Of a stretch of 34,368 bases of DNA, positions 22,884 through 31,523 are shown one piece after another. Under the pieces are notes generated by a model. The model saw nothing but the letters and a program-made list of their open reading frames with translations. It was not told where the DNA came from and did not search any database. Where the stretch lies: contig JAKEFB010000153.1 in NCBI GenBank assembly GCA_022616275.1, forward strand, positions 1 to 34,368. Reading direction: 5' to 3'. How positions within the stretch are numbered: the stretch's first letter is position 1; the number at the start of each line of letters is the position of its first letter. The position numbers and the translations under genes are program-made. Source of the stretch: Chloroflexota bacterium. Its GTDB lineage: Bacteria > Chloroflexota > Anaerolineae > Promineifilales > Promineifilaceae.

Positions 22884-22994
22884 TCACAATCGTTGGGCCG
22901 TGTCCATTGCCAGGTAAGCGGCCTTTTCCCGTTCAATTGCCGCAGCTAACTCAGGGGGCATCATCTCGCCGGTTTCATCGCCGCGCGTTATCAT
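22884..22994 (-). CDS. 36-aa acidic small ORF paired with the unknown gene
   Basis: A short open frame, MITRGDETGEMMPPELAAAI, then EREKAAYLAMDTAQRL, ending in TGA 3 nt before the downstream gene's ATG. A perfect TATAAT (minus strand, 23014-23009) lies 14 nt upstream of its ATG, with GACGAG just before it. The amphipathic C-terminal helix would suit a small antitoxin or partner protein, but no family is recognised. Support is positional (promoter, tight spacing), not homology. Confidence 0.4.
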   Translation of the reverse strand: MITRGDETGEMMPPELAAAIEREKAAYLAMDTAQRL

Positions 22995-23008
22995 CTCGTC
23001 AACTGGGA

Positions 23009-23014
23009 ATTATA
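23009..23014 (-). promoter_or_regulatory. -10 box of the small ORF / unknown gene pair
   Basis: Perfect TATAAT on the minus strand; the best -35 is poor. It would start a transcript just before ATG 22994 and diverge from the enolase-superfamily gene. Confidence 0.4.
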
Positions 23015-23061
23015 GCAGAGGCGCGACAACTTTTGGGCAAAGAGACCAAGTAGGAGTGAAA

Positions 23062-24201
23062 ATGAACGCTTCACAAATTGTCGGTGTTGAATGGGCTACC
23101 CTTGAGGGCCGCCGGCCGCGCCCGGCCGGCTGCAACGCCCGCCTGGACGCTCACGGCGATCTTATCCGTTTGCCGGCCGTCCGTTTGACCACAGCCGATG
23201 GAGCGACGGGTTTCGGGGTCTGCCGGGCCATGCCGGAGCAGGTGGCCCAAATCGTCGGGGCGTCATTGGAGACCCTGTTTTCGCTAGAAGCCGGGGTCAA
23301 CGAAGCCTGGCTGGCCTTCGACTACCCCCTCTGGGACTTGGTGGGCCAGCGGACCGGCCGGCCGGTCTATGAGCTGGCTGGCGAGATCGTGGGACGCACG
23401 CCGCCCACGCCGCTGCGCGCGCCGTGCTACGACAGCTCCTTTTACTTCGACGACCTCCACCTTGCGTCCACCCAGGCGGCGGCCGAATGGATGGCCGAAG
23501 AAGCGCGGGCCGTCTATGTGCGTGGCCACCGGGTCTTCAAGATTAAGATCGGCCGTGGCGCCCGCCATCTGCCCTTAATGGAAGGGACGGCCCGCGACGT
23601 GGCCATCATTCACGCCGTCCGGGAAGCGGTGGGGCCGCAAGCCACGCTCCTGATTGACGCCAATAACGGCTACAACCTCAACCTGGCTAAACAGGTGCTG
23701 CAAGAGACGGCCGGCTGTCACATTTTCTGGCTCGAGGAGCCCTTCCACGAAGATCCGGTCCTCTACCAGGACCTCAAGGCCTGGCTGGCCGGCCGTGGCC
23801 TGGCGACGTTGATCGCCGACGGCGAAGGCGACGCCTCACCACAACTGCTGGCCTGGGCGCGAGAGGGATTGATTAACGTGGTCCAATACGACGTCATCGG
23901 CTATGGTTTCACCCCCTGGCTGCATTTGGGCCGGCAGCTTGACGCCTGGGGCGTTCGCTCCGCGCCGCACCATTTTGGCACTCACTACGGCAACTACGCC
24001 GCCTGCCACCTGGCCGCCGCCTTCCGCCACTTTACCTTTGTCGAGTGGGATGAGGCCCAGACGCCGGGGCTGGATGCGGCCGGCTACGTGCTCGAAGAAG
24101 GGTTTGTCCAGGTCCCCGACACCCCTGGCTTCGGGCTGGCGTTGGATGACGGGGTGTTTCAGCGGGCGGTCAAAGCTGGAGGGGGTGTGTGCTGGTTGTG
24201 A
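23062..24201 (+). CDS. Enolase-superfamily enzyme (mandelate racemase/muconate lactonizing type)
   Basis: A 379-aa member of the enolase superfamily. The (beta/alpha)7-beta barrel carries the KxK motif at 160-162 (VFKIKIG), metal ligands in DANNGYN (Asp 199), WLEEPFHED (Glu 225/226) and IADGEGD (253-255), and a His pair near 303-304 (APHHFGTH). The N-terminal capping domain is short (VNEAWLAFDYPLWDLVGQRT). The fold abstracts a proton alpha to a carboxylate; the substrate, probably a sugar acid, is not predictable. The start is ATG 23062, with AGGAG five bases upstream; GTG 23056 is in frame two codons earlier. No sugar-acid pathway gene is adjacent. Confidence 0.87.
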   Translation: MNASQIVGVEWATLEGRRPRPAGCNARLDAHGDLIRLPAVRLTTADGATGFGVCRAMPEQVAQIVGASLETLFSLEAGVNEAWLAFDYPLWDLVGQRTGRPVYELAGEIVGRTPPTPLRAPCYDSSFYFDDLHLASTQAAAEWMAEEARAVYVRGHRVFKIKIGRGARHLPLMEGTARDVAIIHAVREAVGPQATLLIDANNGYNLNLAKQVLQETAGCHIFWLEEPFHEDPVLYQDLKAWLAGRGLATLIADGEGDASPQLLAWAREGLINVVQYDVIGYGFTPWLHLGRQLDAWGVRSAPHHFGTHYGNYAACHLAAAFRHFTFVEWDEAQTPGLDAAGYVLEEGFVQVPDTPGFGLALDDGVFQRAVKAGGGVCWL

Positions 24202-24251
24202 AAAGCTAGAACGAGAGTGAAACGTTAGCAACTCGCCAAATAAGAAGCGGC

Positions 24252-24260
24252 TGCTATAAT
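24252..24260 (+). promoter_or_regulatory. Extended -10 promoter of queC
   Basis: TGCTATAAT is a perfect TATAAT with an extended TGn. No good -35 is seen. The predicted start near 24267 leaves a leader of about 90 nt before queC. Confidence 0.55.
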
Positions 24261-24270
24261 GGCTACCACG

Positions 24271-24339
24271 CCGGTCGCAGAAAAGGGCTCCCGGCCCGTA
24301 CCCGGCTTACCAAAACTGCGGCGGTCCCGGCCAACCGCC
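24271..24339 (+). ncRNA. Structured queC leader, possible riboswitch
   Basis: CGCAG (24276-24280) pairs with CTGCG (24316-24320), extended by a G-U and a G-C. Within the loop, GGGC-TCCCG-GCCC (24285-24297) forms an inner hairpin. GGCGGT (24320-24325) pairs with ACCGCC (24334-24339) and competes with the outer stem for bases 24320-24322. TCCC (24325-24328) is also complementary to the GGGA of the queC ribosome-binding site. Competing stems in a leader of a queuosine gene suggest a regulatory RNA, but I do not recognise the preQ1-I consensus. Folding has not been computed. Confidence 0.35.
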
Positions 24340-24356
24340 TCAACAACAAGGGAATA

Positions 24357-25031
24357 ATGATTGACTCGGTCGTCATCGTCAGCGGGGGCATGGACAGCGT
24401 CACCCTGCTGCACTATCTCGTCAAAAGGGAACGGCTCAACCCGGCCGTCATCACCTTCGTCTACGGCCAGAAACACGCCAGAGAGATCGCCTGCGCCCGG
24501 ACGCACGCCTCGCTGCTCAACTGCGCCGTTCACCTGGTGCTGGATTTATCCCTGCTACGGCCGCTCTTCACCAGCTCCGCCCTGGTTTCGGCTGATATTC
24601 CCGTCCCCACCATCGAAGAAGTAACCGGCGATCCCCAGCCCGTCACCTACGTCCCCAATCGCAACATGATCTTCCTCGCTCTGGCCGCGGCCTACGCCGA
24701 GAGCCACGGGGCAACGGCCGTTTACTACGGCGCCCAACGCCACGACCTGTACGGCTACTGGGACACCCCCCCCCAATTCCTGGACAGCCTGAACCGGGTC
24801 TACCAGCTCAACCGCAAAACACCCGTCCAGATCCACGCCCCTTTTGTGAACTACTCCAAGGCCGATATCCTCCGCCTGGGCCTGGAACTGGGCGTAGATT
24901 ACAGCCAGACCTGGTCCTGCTACCAGGGCCAGGAGGTCGCCTGCGGCCGCTGCCCCACCTGCGCCGAACGCCTGCAAGCCTTCGCCGAAGTAGGCCTGCC
25001 TGATCCCTTGCCCTACGTGACCGGTGCTTGA
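24357..25031 (+). CDS. queC: 7-cyano-7-deazaguanine (preQ0) synthase
   Basis: A 224-aa ATP-dependent enzyme converting 7-carboxy-7-deazaguanine and ammonia to preQ0 for queuosine tRNA modification. Signatures: the PP-loop SGGMDSVTLLHYL (9-14), TFVYGQKHAREI, VTYVPNRNMIFLALAAAYAE, TAVYYGAQRHDLYGYWDTPP, HAPFVNYSKADILRLGLELG. The C-terminal zinc cluster is SCYQGQEVACGRCPTC. ATG 24357 has AGGGA just upstream. A structured leader precedes it, and a precursor-transporter gene follows. queD, queE and queF are not in this window. The length is normal. Confidence 0.95.
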   Translation: MIDSVVIVSGGMDSVTLLHYLVKRERLNPAVITFVYGQKHAREIACARTHASLLNCAVHLVLDLSLLRPLFTSSALVSADIPVPTIEEVTGDPQPVTYVPNRNMIFLALAAAYAESHGATAVYYGAQRHDLYGYWDTPPQFLDSLNRVYQLNRKTPVQIHAPFVNYSKADILRLGLELGVDYSQTWSCYQGQEVACGRCPTCAERLQAFAEVGLPDPLPYVTGA

Positions 25032-25079
25032 CTGACTGGACGGCCAATCTTATTTGGAAACAACTTTTAAGGAGTTCAT

Positions 25080-25154
25080 ATGCGCGGGGCGCACCATAAT
25101 GAATCAAAACATGCCGGGAGAAGGCTCTATTTTATCAATCCCCTAATCCCCTAA
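25080..25154 (+). CDS. Possible 24-codon leader ORF before the queuosine transporter
   Basis: An open frame with an ideal AAGGAG (25069-25074) five bases before ATG 25080. It reads MRGAHHNESKHAGRR, then LYFINPLIP and TAA. It ends exactly where the right arm of a terminator-like stem begins, and the left arm (25113-25119) lies inside it. Translation would therefore affect that stem. No family is recognised and the last codons come from a CTAATCCC repeat, so it may be chance. Confidence 0.35.
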   Translation: MRGAHHNESKHAGRRLYFINPLIP

Positions 25155-25169
25155 TCCCGGCTTTTTTTT
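25113..25169 (+). terminator. Terminator-like stem with T8 before the transporter gene
   Basis: GCCGGGA (25113-25119) and TCCCGGC (25155-25161) pair perfectly across a 35-nt loop, followed by eight Ts and then the AGGAG of the transporter. This could be an attenuator between queC and the transporter. The long loop makes it weaker than a normal intrinsic terminator. Confidence 0.45.
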
Positions 25170-25180
25170 CAGGAGAACCT

Positions 25181-25696
25181 ATGCTTTACGTCATCCTATA
25201 TCTGATAGCCATTATCTTGGCCAACCTCAGCGTAGCCACCTTCGGGCCGGACGTCGTCATTATCAACGCCTTCCTGTTCATCGGCCTGGACCTGACCGCT
25301 CGCGACCGGCTGCACGACGCCTGGCGCGGCAAAAATCTTTTCCCCAAGATGGCCGCCCTCATCGCCGCCGGCTCAATTTTGTCCTGGCTACTAAACCGTA
25401 ACGCCGGACAGGTTGCCCTGGCCTCGTTCGTGGCTTTTGCCGCGGCCGCCACTGTAGACGCCATTGTCTATCACCTGCTCGGCCGCTACCCTCGTTGGCT
25501 GCGCATCAACGGCAGCAACATCCCCAGCGCGGCCGTGGATTCCCTGGTCTTTCCCACCTTAGCCTTCGGCAGCTTTCTGTGGCCCATTGTCCTGGGACAA
25601 TTCGCCGCTAAAACCCTGGGCGGCTTTGTCTGGTCTCTAATCCTGCGCTGGCTGGATGGCCGTGCCTCTGCCATCGAACAAACTGGCTCGAGTTGA
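25181..25696 (+). CDS. VUT-family putative queuosine precursor transporter
   Basis: A 171-aa integral membrane protein of the Vut_1/YhhQ family, which imports queuine-type precursors. The N-terminus is a membrane helix, MLYVILYLIAIILANLSVAT, then FGPDVVIINAFLFIGLDLTA and RDRLHDAW. About five helices follow; VAFAAAATVDAIVYHLLGRY and SNIPSAAVDSLVFPTLAFGS are typical family segments. It sits directly after queC, as expected for an uptake route beside synthesis. ATG 25181 has AGGAG five bases upstream. The start lies just downstream of a possible attenuator. Confidence 0.88.
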   Translation: MLYVILYLIAIILANLSVATFGPDVVIINAFLFIGLDLTARDRLHDAWRGKNLFPKMAALIAAGSILSWLLNRNAGQVALASFVAFAAAATVDAIVYHLLGRYPRWLRINGSNIPSAAVDSLVFPTLAFGSFLWPIVLGQFAAKTLGGFVWSLILRWLDGRASAIEQTGSS

Positions 25697-25835
25697 CTTT
25701 ATGGCGGCAAATTTACCGAAAGGACTGCCGCTCTTCCCCCGGCTTATACGGCCGCAACGCAAAGGCCGACCAGGTCTTGAGGACTTTCATTCATCGAAAA
25801 CACCTGCAAAATGTGGCTATAACCTGGTAATTCTG

Positions 25836-25868
25836 GTAGAATAAAGAACTTTCGTTCTATTATTCTAC
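25836..25868. promoter_or_regulatory. GAAC-N4-GTTC LexA-type box in a long inverted repeat, upstream of uvrB
   Basis: GAAC-TTTC-GTTC (25846-25857) matches the GAAC-N4-GTTC core of the Gram-positive LexA/DinR box. It is embedded in a larger dyad: GTAGAATAAAGAAC (25836-25849) pairs with GTTCTATTATTCTAC (25854-25868) apart from one bulged base. TATTAT (25858-25863, 5 of 6 to TATAAT) overlaps the right side, so a bound repressor would block it. Its place upstream of a DNA-repair gene supports SOS control. The distance to uvrB is about 205 nt. Confidence 0.55.
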
Positions 25869-25947
25869 GGAGCCTGCCTGCTTATGGCAAAATCTTGCGA
25901 CGCGAACTTCATGAGCGAATTAGAAGAATTCGTGAAGAGTTTTGTAA

Positions 25948-25966
25948 TTTGACAATTGGTGTCAAA
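25948..25966. promoter_or_regulatory. TTTGACA inverted repeat, possible second uvrB operator or -35 region
   Basis: TTTGACA-N5-TGTCAAA is a perfect 7-bp dyad that includes a consensus -35 (TTGACA, 25949-25954). A TATAGT lies 21 bp downstream (25976), too far for a normal spacer. It may be a regulator site. Confidence 0.4.
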
Positions 25967-26010
25967 AATCTTCGGTATAGTATTACGGTTTGTCAAGAAC
26001 GCAATCGCTC

Positions 26011-26060
26011 AACAATAACCAATAACCAATTACCAATTACCTTATTACCCAATTACCCTC
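26011..26060. repeat. TAATTACC/AATAACC array before uvrB
   Basis: Tandem words AACAATAACC, AATAACCAATTACC, AATTACCTTATTACCC and AATTACCC fill the leader up to AGGAGG. Only one orientation is present here, unlike the inverted copies at 11137 and 15654. Confidence 0.65.
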
Positions 26061-26073
26061 TTAGGAGGTCCTG

Positions 26074-28146
<2,073 letters not shown>

Positions 28147-28194
28147 GAGACAGGGAACAAGGGCACGCAACAATTGAGTGACTTACAAACCTGC

Positions 28195-28227
28195 CACCTG
28201 CAACTCGCCCACTCGCCCACTCGCCGC
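28195..28227. repeat. ACTCGCCC tandem words
   Basis: CAACTCGCCCACTCGCCC and a further ACTCGCC lie just before the dynamin-like gene. The longer in-frame start (TTG 28174) would translate these words. Confidence 0.45.
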
Positions 28228-28233
28228 TATACT
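28228..28233 (+). promoter_or_regulatory. -10 box for a leaderless dynamin-like gene
   Basis: TATACT (5 of 6) ends exactly 6 nt before ATG 28240, which has no Shine-Dalgarno. This is the same geometry as at 17659-17671 and 11112-11105. Confidence 0.5.
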
Positions 28234-28239
28234 TCCTGC

Positions 28240-29973
28240 ATGGAGACCATCCTCAAGCCTGAGCAGGAAGAGCTGCTGAAGCGGACCCGCGATGTGCTCG
28301 GCCGGCTGCGCGATGCCCTGGCCGATGCCGGTGCGCCACCCGAAGACCGGACCGCCCTGGCCGACTCCATCCGCCAACTGGACGAGTTGTTTCTACTCGT
28401 CGTCGCTGGCGAATTTAACGCCGGCAAATCAGCCTTCATCAACGCCCTGCTCGGCCGCGCCCTGCTGGCCGAAGGTGTCACCCCCACCACTACCCAGATT
28501 TACCTGCTCAAGTACGGCCCCGAACCAAGTACGATCCCGGCCGAAAAGGGTGTCTGGATACAGACCGCCCCTATCGAGCTGCTGCAAAACGTTAACATTG
28601 TGGACACCCCCGGCACTAACGCCATCCAGCGTGAACACGAGGCCTTGACAGCCGAGTTTATCCCCCGCAGCGACTTGGTCCTCTTCCTCACCTCGGCCGA
28701 CCGGCCGTTCACCGAGAGCGAGCGCGCCTTCCTGACCCAGATCCGCGACTGGGGCAAAAAGATCGTCCTCATTATCAACAAGGTGGACATCCTTGACGGG
28801 CAGACGGCCGTTGACCAGGTGGTGGACTTTGCCGCCGGCGCGGCCAACCGGCTGGTGGGCGACATTGCCGCCGTCTTCCCCGTTTCCGCCCGGCTGGCCC
28901 GCCAGGCCAAGGCCGGCCAGCCGCGCCTGTGGCCGGCCAGCGGCTTCGAGCCATTGGAAAGCTTCATCCACGACACGCTCGACGACGACGGCCGCTTTCG
29001 CCTCAAGCTGCTCAACCCCCTGGGCGTTGGCCAAAAGCTGGTCAGCAAGCAACTGGCGGCCATCGGCGAAGACCTGGCTGCCCTGCAAGACGACAACCAG
29101 TTGTTGGAGGACATTCGCGGCCAGACGGTCTATTACAACGAAGATATGCAGCGCAACTTCCAGGCCCGCCTGGGGGAGATTGACAACCTGCTGTACGCCA
29201 TGGAAAAGCGCGGCCGGGACTTCTTCGACGAAACGATCCGCGTCGGTCGCATCCCTGACCTGGTCCGGGCCAACCGGGTCAAAGAGGCCTTCGAGCAGCA
29301 GGTCGTGGCCGACACCCCCCAGCAAATCGAAGCCCGCATTGGCGAGCTGGTGGACTGGCTGGTGGAGCAGGATTTGCGCCAGTGGACGGCCGTGGCCGAG
29401 CACCTGGCCCGGCGCAAGCAGGAATATGACGAGCGCATCGTCGGCCACTCTGGCCCGCGCGAAGGCACGCTGGCCTATGACCGGCAGCGGCTGGTAGACT
29501 CGATTGGCGCGGCCACCCGCCAGGCTGTGGCTAGCTACGACCGGGAAAAAGAAGCAGCCGAACTGGCCAACTCCGCCCAGACGGCCGTGGCTGGAGCGGC
29601 GCTGCTGGAGTTAGGCGGGATGGGCATCAGCACGGTGGTGGCCCTGCTGGCTACCGCCACCTGGCTGGACGTAACCGGCATCCTGGCCGGCGTGGCCTTC
29701 ATGGCCCTGGGCTTTCTCGTCCTGCCGGCCCGCAAGCGGCGGGCCAACCAGGAGCTGGAACGCAAACTGGCCGATCTCCGCCACCGGCTGGTCGGCAGCC
29801 TGACCGAGCAGTTCAACCGGGAAATGCGGCGCGGCGCGCAGCGCCTCGAAGACACGGTCGCCCCCTTCGACCGCTTCGTCCGTACCCAACAAGCCAGGCT
29901 GGTGGCAAACAAAAACAGCCTGGCCGATCTGGAAAAGCAAATCGGCGGGCTGCGTAACCAGTTGAAACAGTAG
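28240..29973 (+). CDS. Bacterial dynamin-like GTPase
   Basis: A 577-aa membrane-associated GTPase. The G domain has G1 GEFNAGKS (57-64), a Thr-rich switch (VTPTTTQIYLLKYG), G3 DTPG (122-125) and G4 NKVD (180-183). A long helical stalk follows, then two closely spaced hydrophobic helices near 455-500 (STVVALLATATWLDVTGILA, VAFMALGFLVLPARKRRANQ), the usual paddle of bacterial dynamin-like proteins, and a C-terminal coiled coil. Such proteins remodel or repair membranes on GTP hydrolysis. The start ATG 28240 is preferred over TTG 28174, which would translate a repeat. Transcription is probably independent of uvrB. Confidence 0.88.
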   Translation: METILKPEQEELLKRTRDVLGRLRDALADAGAPPEDRTALADSIRQLDELFLLVVAGEFNAGKSAFINALLGRALLAEGVTPTTTQIYLLKYGPEPSTIPAEKGVWIQTAPIELLQNVNIVDTPGTNAIQREHEALTAEFIPRSDLVLFLTSADRPFTESERAFLTQIRDWGKKIVLIINKVDILDGQTAVDQVVDFAAGAANRLVGDIAAVFPVSARLARQAKAGQPRLWPASGFEPLESFIHDTLDDDGRFRLKLLNPLGVGQKLVSKQLAAIGEDLAALQDDNQLLEDIRGQTVYYNEDMQRNFQARLGEIDNLLYAMEKRGRDFFDETIRVGRIPDLVRANRVKEAFEQQVVADTPQQIEARIGELVDWLVEQDLRQWTAVAEHLARRKQEYDERIVGHSGPREGTLAYDRQRLVDSIGAATRQAVASYDREKEAAELANSAQTAVAGAALLELGGMGISTVVALLATATWLDVTGILAGVAFMALGFLVLPARKRRANQELERKLADLRHRLVGSLTEQFNREMRRGAQRLEDTVAPFDRFVRTQQARLVANKNSLADLEKQIGGLRNQLKQ

Positions 29974-30064
29974 AATTAATGGCCGGAAACCGAAATGCCT
30001 GCCTTCGGCCGAAAGCAGGCATCACCGGGTACGCCAGGTGGTTTACGGTACGAGGGTCGCGCCT

Positions 30065-30193
30065 CTAAAAGTTGAACTGGGTAGCTAGCGTGTCTCCGTA
30101 GAACCAGCCCCCCACCAGCAACGAACAACAACAACAGAGCAACAAAATCACGACGATAGCAATAATAATGTTCCGATTGCGATTGTCTCCCAT
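30065..30193 (-). CDS. 42-aa single-span membrane protein with Cys4
   Basis: A small open frame with a convincing membrane helix: MGDNRNRNIIIAIVVILLLC, then CCCSLLVGGWFYGDTLATQF. A polar Asn/Arg head is followed by a roughly 25-residue hydrophobic helix whose middle holds four consecutive Cys. Candidate ribosome-binding GGAGGG lies 14 nt upstream of the ATG, which is long; a TTG four codons earlier is in frame but only about 2 nt away. Upstream on the same strand are three other small membrane proteins. The role is unknown; the Cys row might be acylated or bind metal. Confidence 0.55.
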   Translation of the reverse strand: MGDNRNRNIIIAIVVILLLCCCCSLLVGGWFYGDTLATQFNF

Positions 30194-30216
30194 TTCGTTT
30201 AACAATCCCTCCTCTT

Positions 30217-30262
30217 TCTGGTTGTTGGTGATTGGTCATTGAATTACCAATAACCGTTGTTA
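30217..30262. repeat. Weak AATTACC-type inverted array
   Basis: GGTTGTTGGTGATTGGT (from about 30219) is followed by ATTACCAATAACC (30243-30255), which pair with two G-U type mismatches. It is related to the TAATTACC arrays. Confidence 0.4.
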
Positions 30263-30290
30263 ATACCCGGCCGCGTACATTTTGGTTTGT

Positions 30291-30330
30291 AGTAACGGCT
30301 TCAGCCACTCTGACTGCTAAAGCCGTTACT
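30291..30330. terminator. 11-bp hairpin, AGTAACGGCTT type
   Basis: AGTAACGGCTT (30291-30301) and AAGCCGTTACT (30320-30330) pair exactly; CAGC and GCT inside extend the stem. It lies downstream of the Gly-rich membrane-protein gene (ending at 30347) and may terminate it on the minus strand. No T-run is present, so a dispersed repeat is equally likely. Confidence 0.5.
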
Positions 30331-30346
30331 GCAAACCCCAGGCGTA

Positions 30347-30802
30347 CTAGGCAGCGGCTGCGCTGCCCTTTCGCCCTTGAAAGACTGTCCAAAGAGCGCC
30401 GCCAATGGCGCCAAAGATAAGCCCGCCAATCGCCGTGCCACAGCAGCTTATTAGAGTGCCCACTATGCCGGCGGTAAGAGCGGTCACGGCCGTCTCTACA
30501 TCACCACTTTGGATAAGAGTGGCCAGGACCGTAGTTGAAAGGCCACTGATCACGCCGTAAATCAAACCGCCGATAGCTCCCGCTAGACCTCCACCAATGG
30601 CGCTTTGGGCCAGATCCTCCTGGCCGGGCGCAAAGTTGCCGTAGAGGAGACCTGCACCTACCGGGATTAAAAACCCGGCAAAACAGGTGCAAAGCCAGAT
30701 AAAACCCCCTACGAACGGAATTGCGGTGAGCACGGCCAGGATTCCGCTAACGACGGCAGCGATAACACCGGCCTTGATCACGCTGGGCATATGAACATTC
30801 AT
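30347..30802 (-). CDS. Gly/Ala-rich membrane protein, unknown
   Basis: A 151-aa hydrophobic protein with about four helices: AGVIAAVVSGILAVLTAIPF, GGFIWLCTCFAGFLIPVGAG, a Gly-rich hairpin AIGGGLAGAIGGLIYGVISG, and GTLISCCGTAIGGLIFGAIG. It ends in a polar tail GRKGSAAAA. The many GxxxG-type Gly pairs suggest tight helix packing. I do not recognise a family. The start is ATG 30802 with GGAGGG seven bases upstream; a further ATG five codons earlier overlaps that motif. Confidence 0.75.
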   Translation of the reverse strand: MNVHMPSVIKAGVIAAVVSGILAVLTAIPFVGGFIWLCTCFAGFLIPVGAGLLYGNFAPGQEDLAQSAIGGGLAGAIGGLIYGVISGLSTTVLATLIQSGDVETAVTALTAGIVGTLISCCGTAIGGLIFGAIGGALWTVFQGRKGSAAAA

Positions 30803-30856
30803 AGATATTCCCTCCATCTAATACGGGTGTGCCAGTAAAATTCCGGTCCCCCGCCT

Positions 30857-31450
30857 TCACCCACGGTAAACATAGTTATGGCGCTTGTTGCGGCGGTAGA
30901 GGTAGGAAAGGAAAAAGTAGAGAAGGATGGCAAACACAATCGCGCTGAGGATAGGAATGAGGATGGACAATACCGAAACGACGAAGGCAATCACGTCCTC
31001 GATCAGACTAACCAGCCAGTTGCCGGTCCCGGCCGTCGTTGCTGTCACCGCCGGCCGGACCACACCTTTGACCGCGTGGACGCCACCGGCCAGGATGAGG
31101 CCAATAATAATGGCCAGCACGGGGCTGAGGTCGGTGACGATACCGGCGTTGGCGGCAAAGAGAATGGCGCCGGCCGTCGGCCGGATGACGGTCTGGATCA
31201 CGTCGTTGATCGTGTCAACAGCCGGTATCTTATCTACAAACATTTCAATGAGCAACAAAACGGCCAACACGCCGATGACCCAGCTATTGGCCAGCGTGTT
31301 GTAAGGCTCGCCCAGCTCCAGGATGGGGTTGGCGGTTGGAAAACGGGCCGCCAGGGCCACGATCAACAGGGGAATATAGGCGTTCAGCCCGGCGCTGCCC
31401 GATAGGCCAAATCCCGCCGCAATGCCACCCAAACCACTTATCACGTCCAT
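30857..31450 (-). CDS. DUF4126 family membrane protein
   Basis: A 197-aa protein resembling DUF4126: GLGGIAAGFGLSGSAGLNAY at the N-terminus, then IPLLIVALAARF and YNTLANSWVIGVLAVLLLIE followed by MFVDKIPAVDTINDVIQTVI, the family's conserved core. GGVHAVKGVVRPAVTATTAG comes next, and a final long helix pair ends in a basic tail (LYRRNKRH). There are about five membrane segments. The function is unknown. ATG 31450 has GGGAGGT five bases upstream. Confidence 0.85.
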   Translation of the reverse strand: MDVISGLGGIAAGFGLSGSAGLNAYIPLLIVALAARFPTANPILELGEPYNTLANSWVIGVLAVLLLIEMFVDKIPAVDTINDVIQTVIRPTAGAILFAANAGIVTDLSPVLAIIIGLILAGGVHAVKGVVRPAVTATTAGTGNWLVSLIEDVIAFVVSVLSILIPILSAIVFAILLYFFLSYLYRRNKRHNYVYRG

Positions 31451-31468
31451 TGTCTACCTCCCTACTTC

Positions 31469-31515
31469 AACCTCCCGGAGGTTCAAGCGGTGAAACCGCC
31501 AACCTCCGGGAGGTT
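31469..31515. repeat. Perfect 15-bp inverted repeat, AACCTCCGGGAGGTT hairpin
   Basis: AACCTCCCGGAGGTT (31469-31483) is the exact reverse complement of 31501-31515. The 17-nt loop itself contains GCGGT-GAA-ACCGC. Each arm is also nearly palindromic, giving several alternative folds. Related to the hairpin at 5624-5656. It lies between the DUF2085 and DUF4126 genes, next to the latter's ribosome-binding site. Confidence 0.75.
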
Positions 31516-31523
31516 CGCCCGAA

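Larger units (their letters stand above)
25697..26010. other. Regulatory intergenic region upstream of uvrB
   Basis: No convincing gene is present. A 22-codon frame (25884-25952, starting MAKSCDANFMSELEE) has GGAG 11 nt upstream, too little to call. The stretch is AT-rich from about 25795 and contains the LexA-type hairpin at 25836-25868, an inverted repeat at 25948-25966, and an AT-rich -10-like TATAGT at 25976-25981. Confidence 0.5.

Noticed and set aside
25656-25844. 62-aa ORF after the queuosine transporter
   Set aside because: It starts inside the transporter gene in another frame, has no ribosome-binding site and no recognisable feature.
28174-28239. N-terminal extension of the dynamin-like protein from TTG 28174
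   Set aside because: It would translate ACTCGCCC repeat words; ATG 28240 has a -10 box at leaderless distance and fits the family length.
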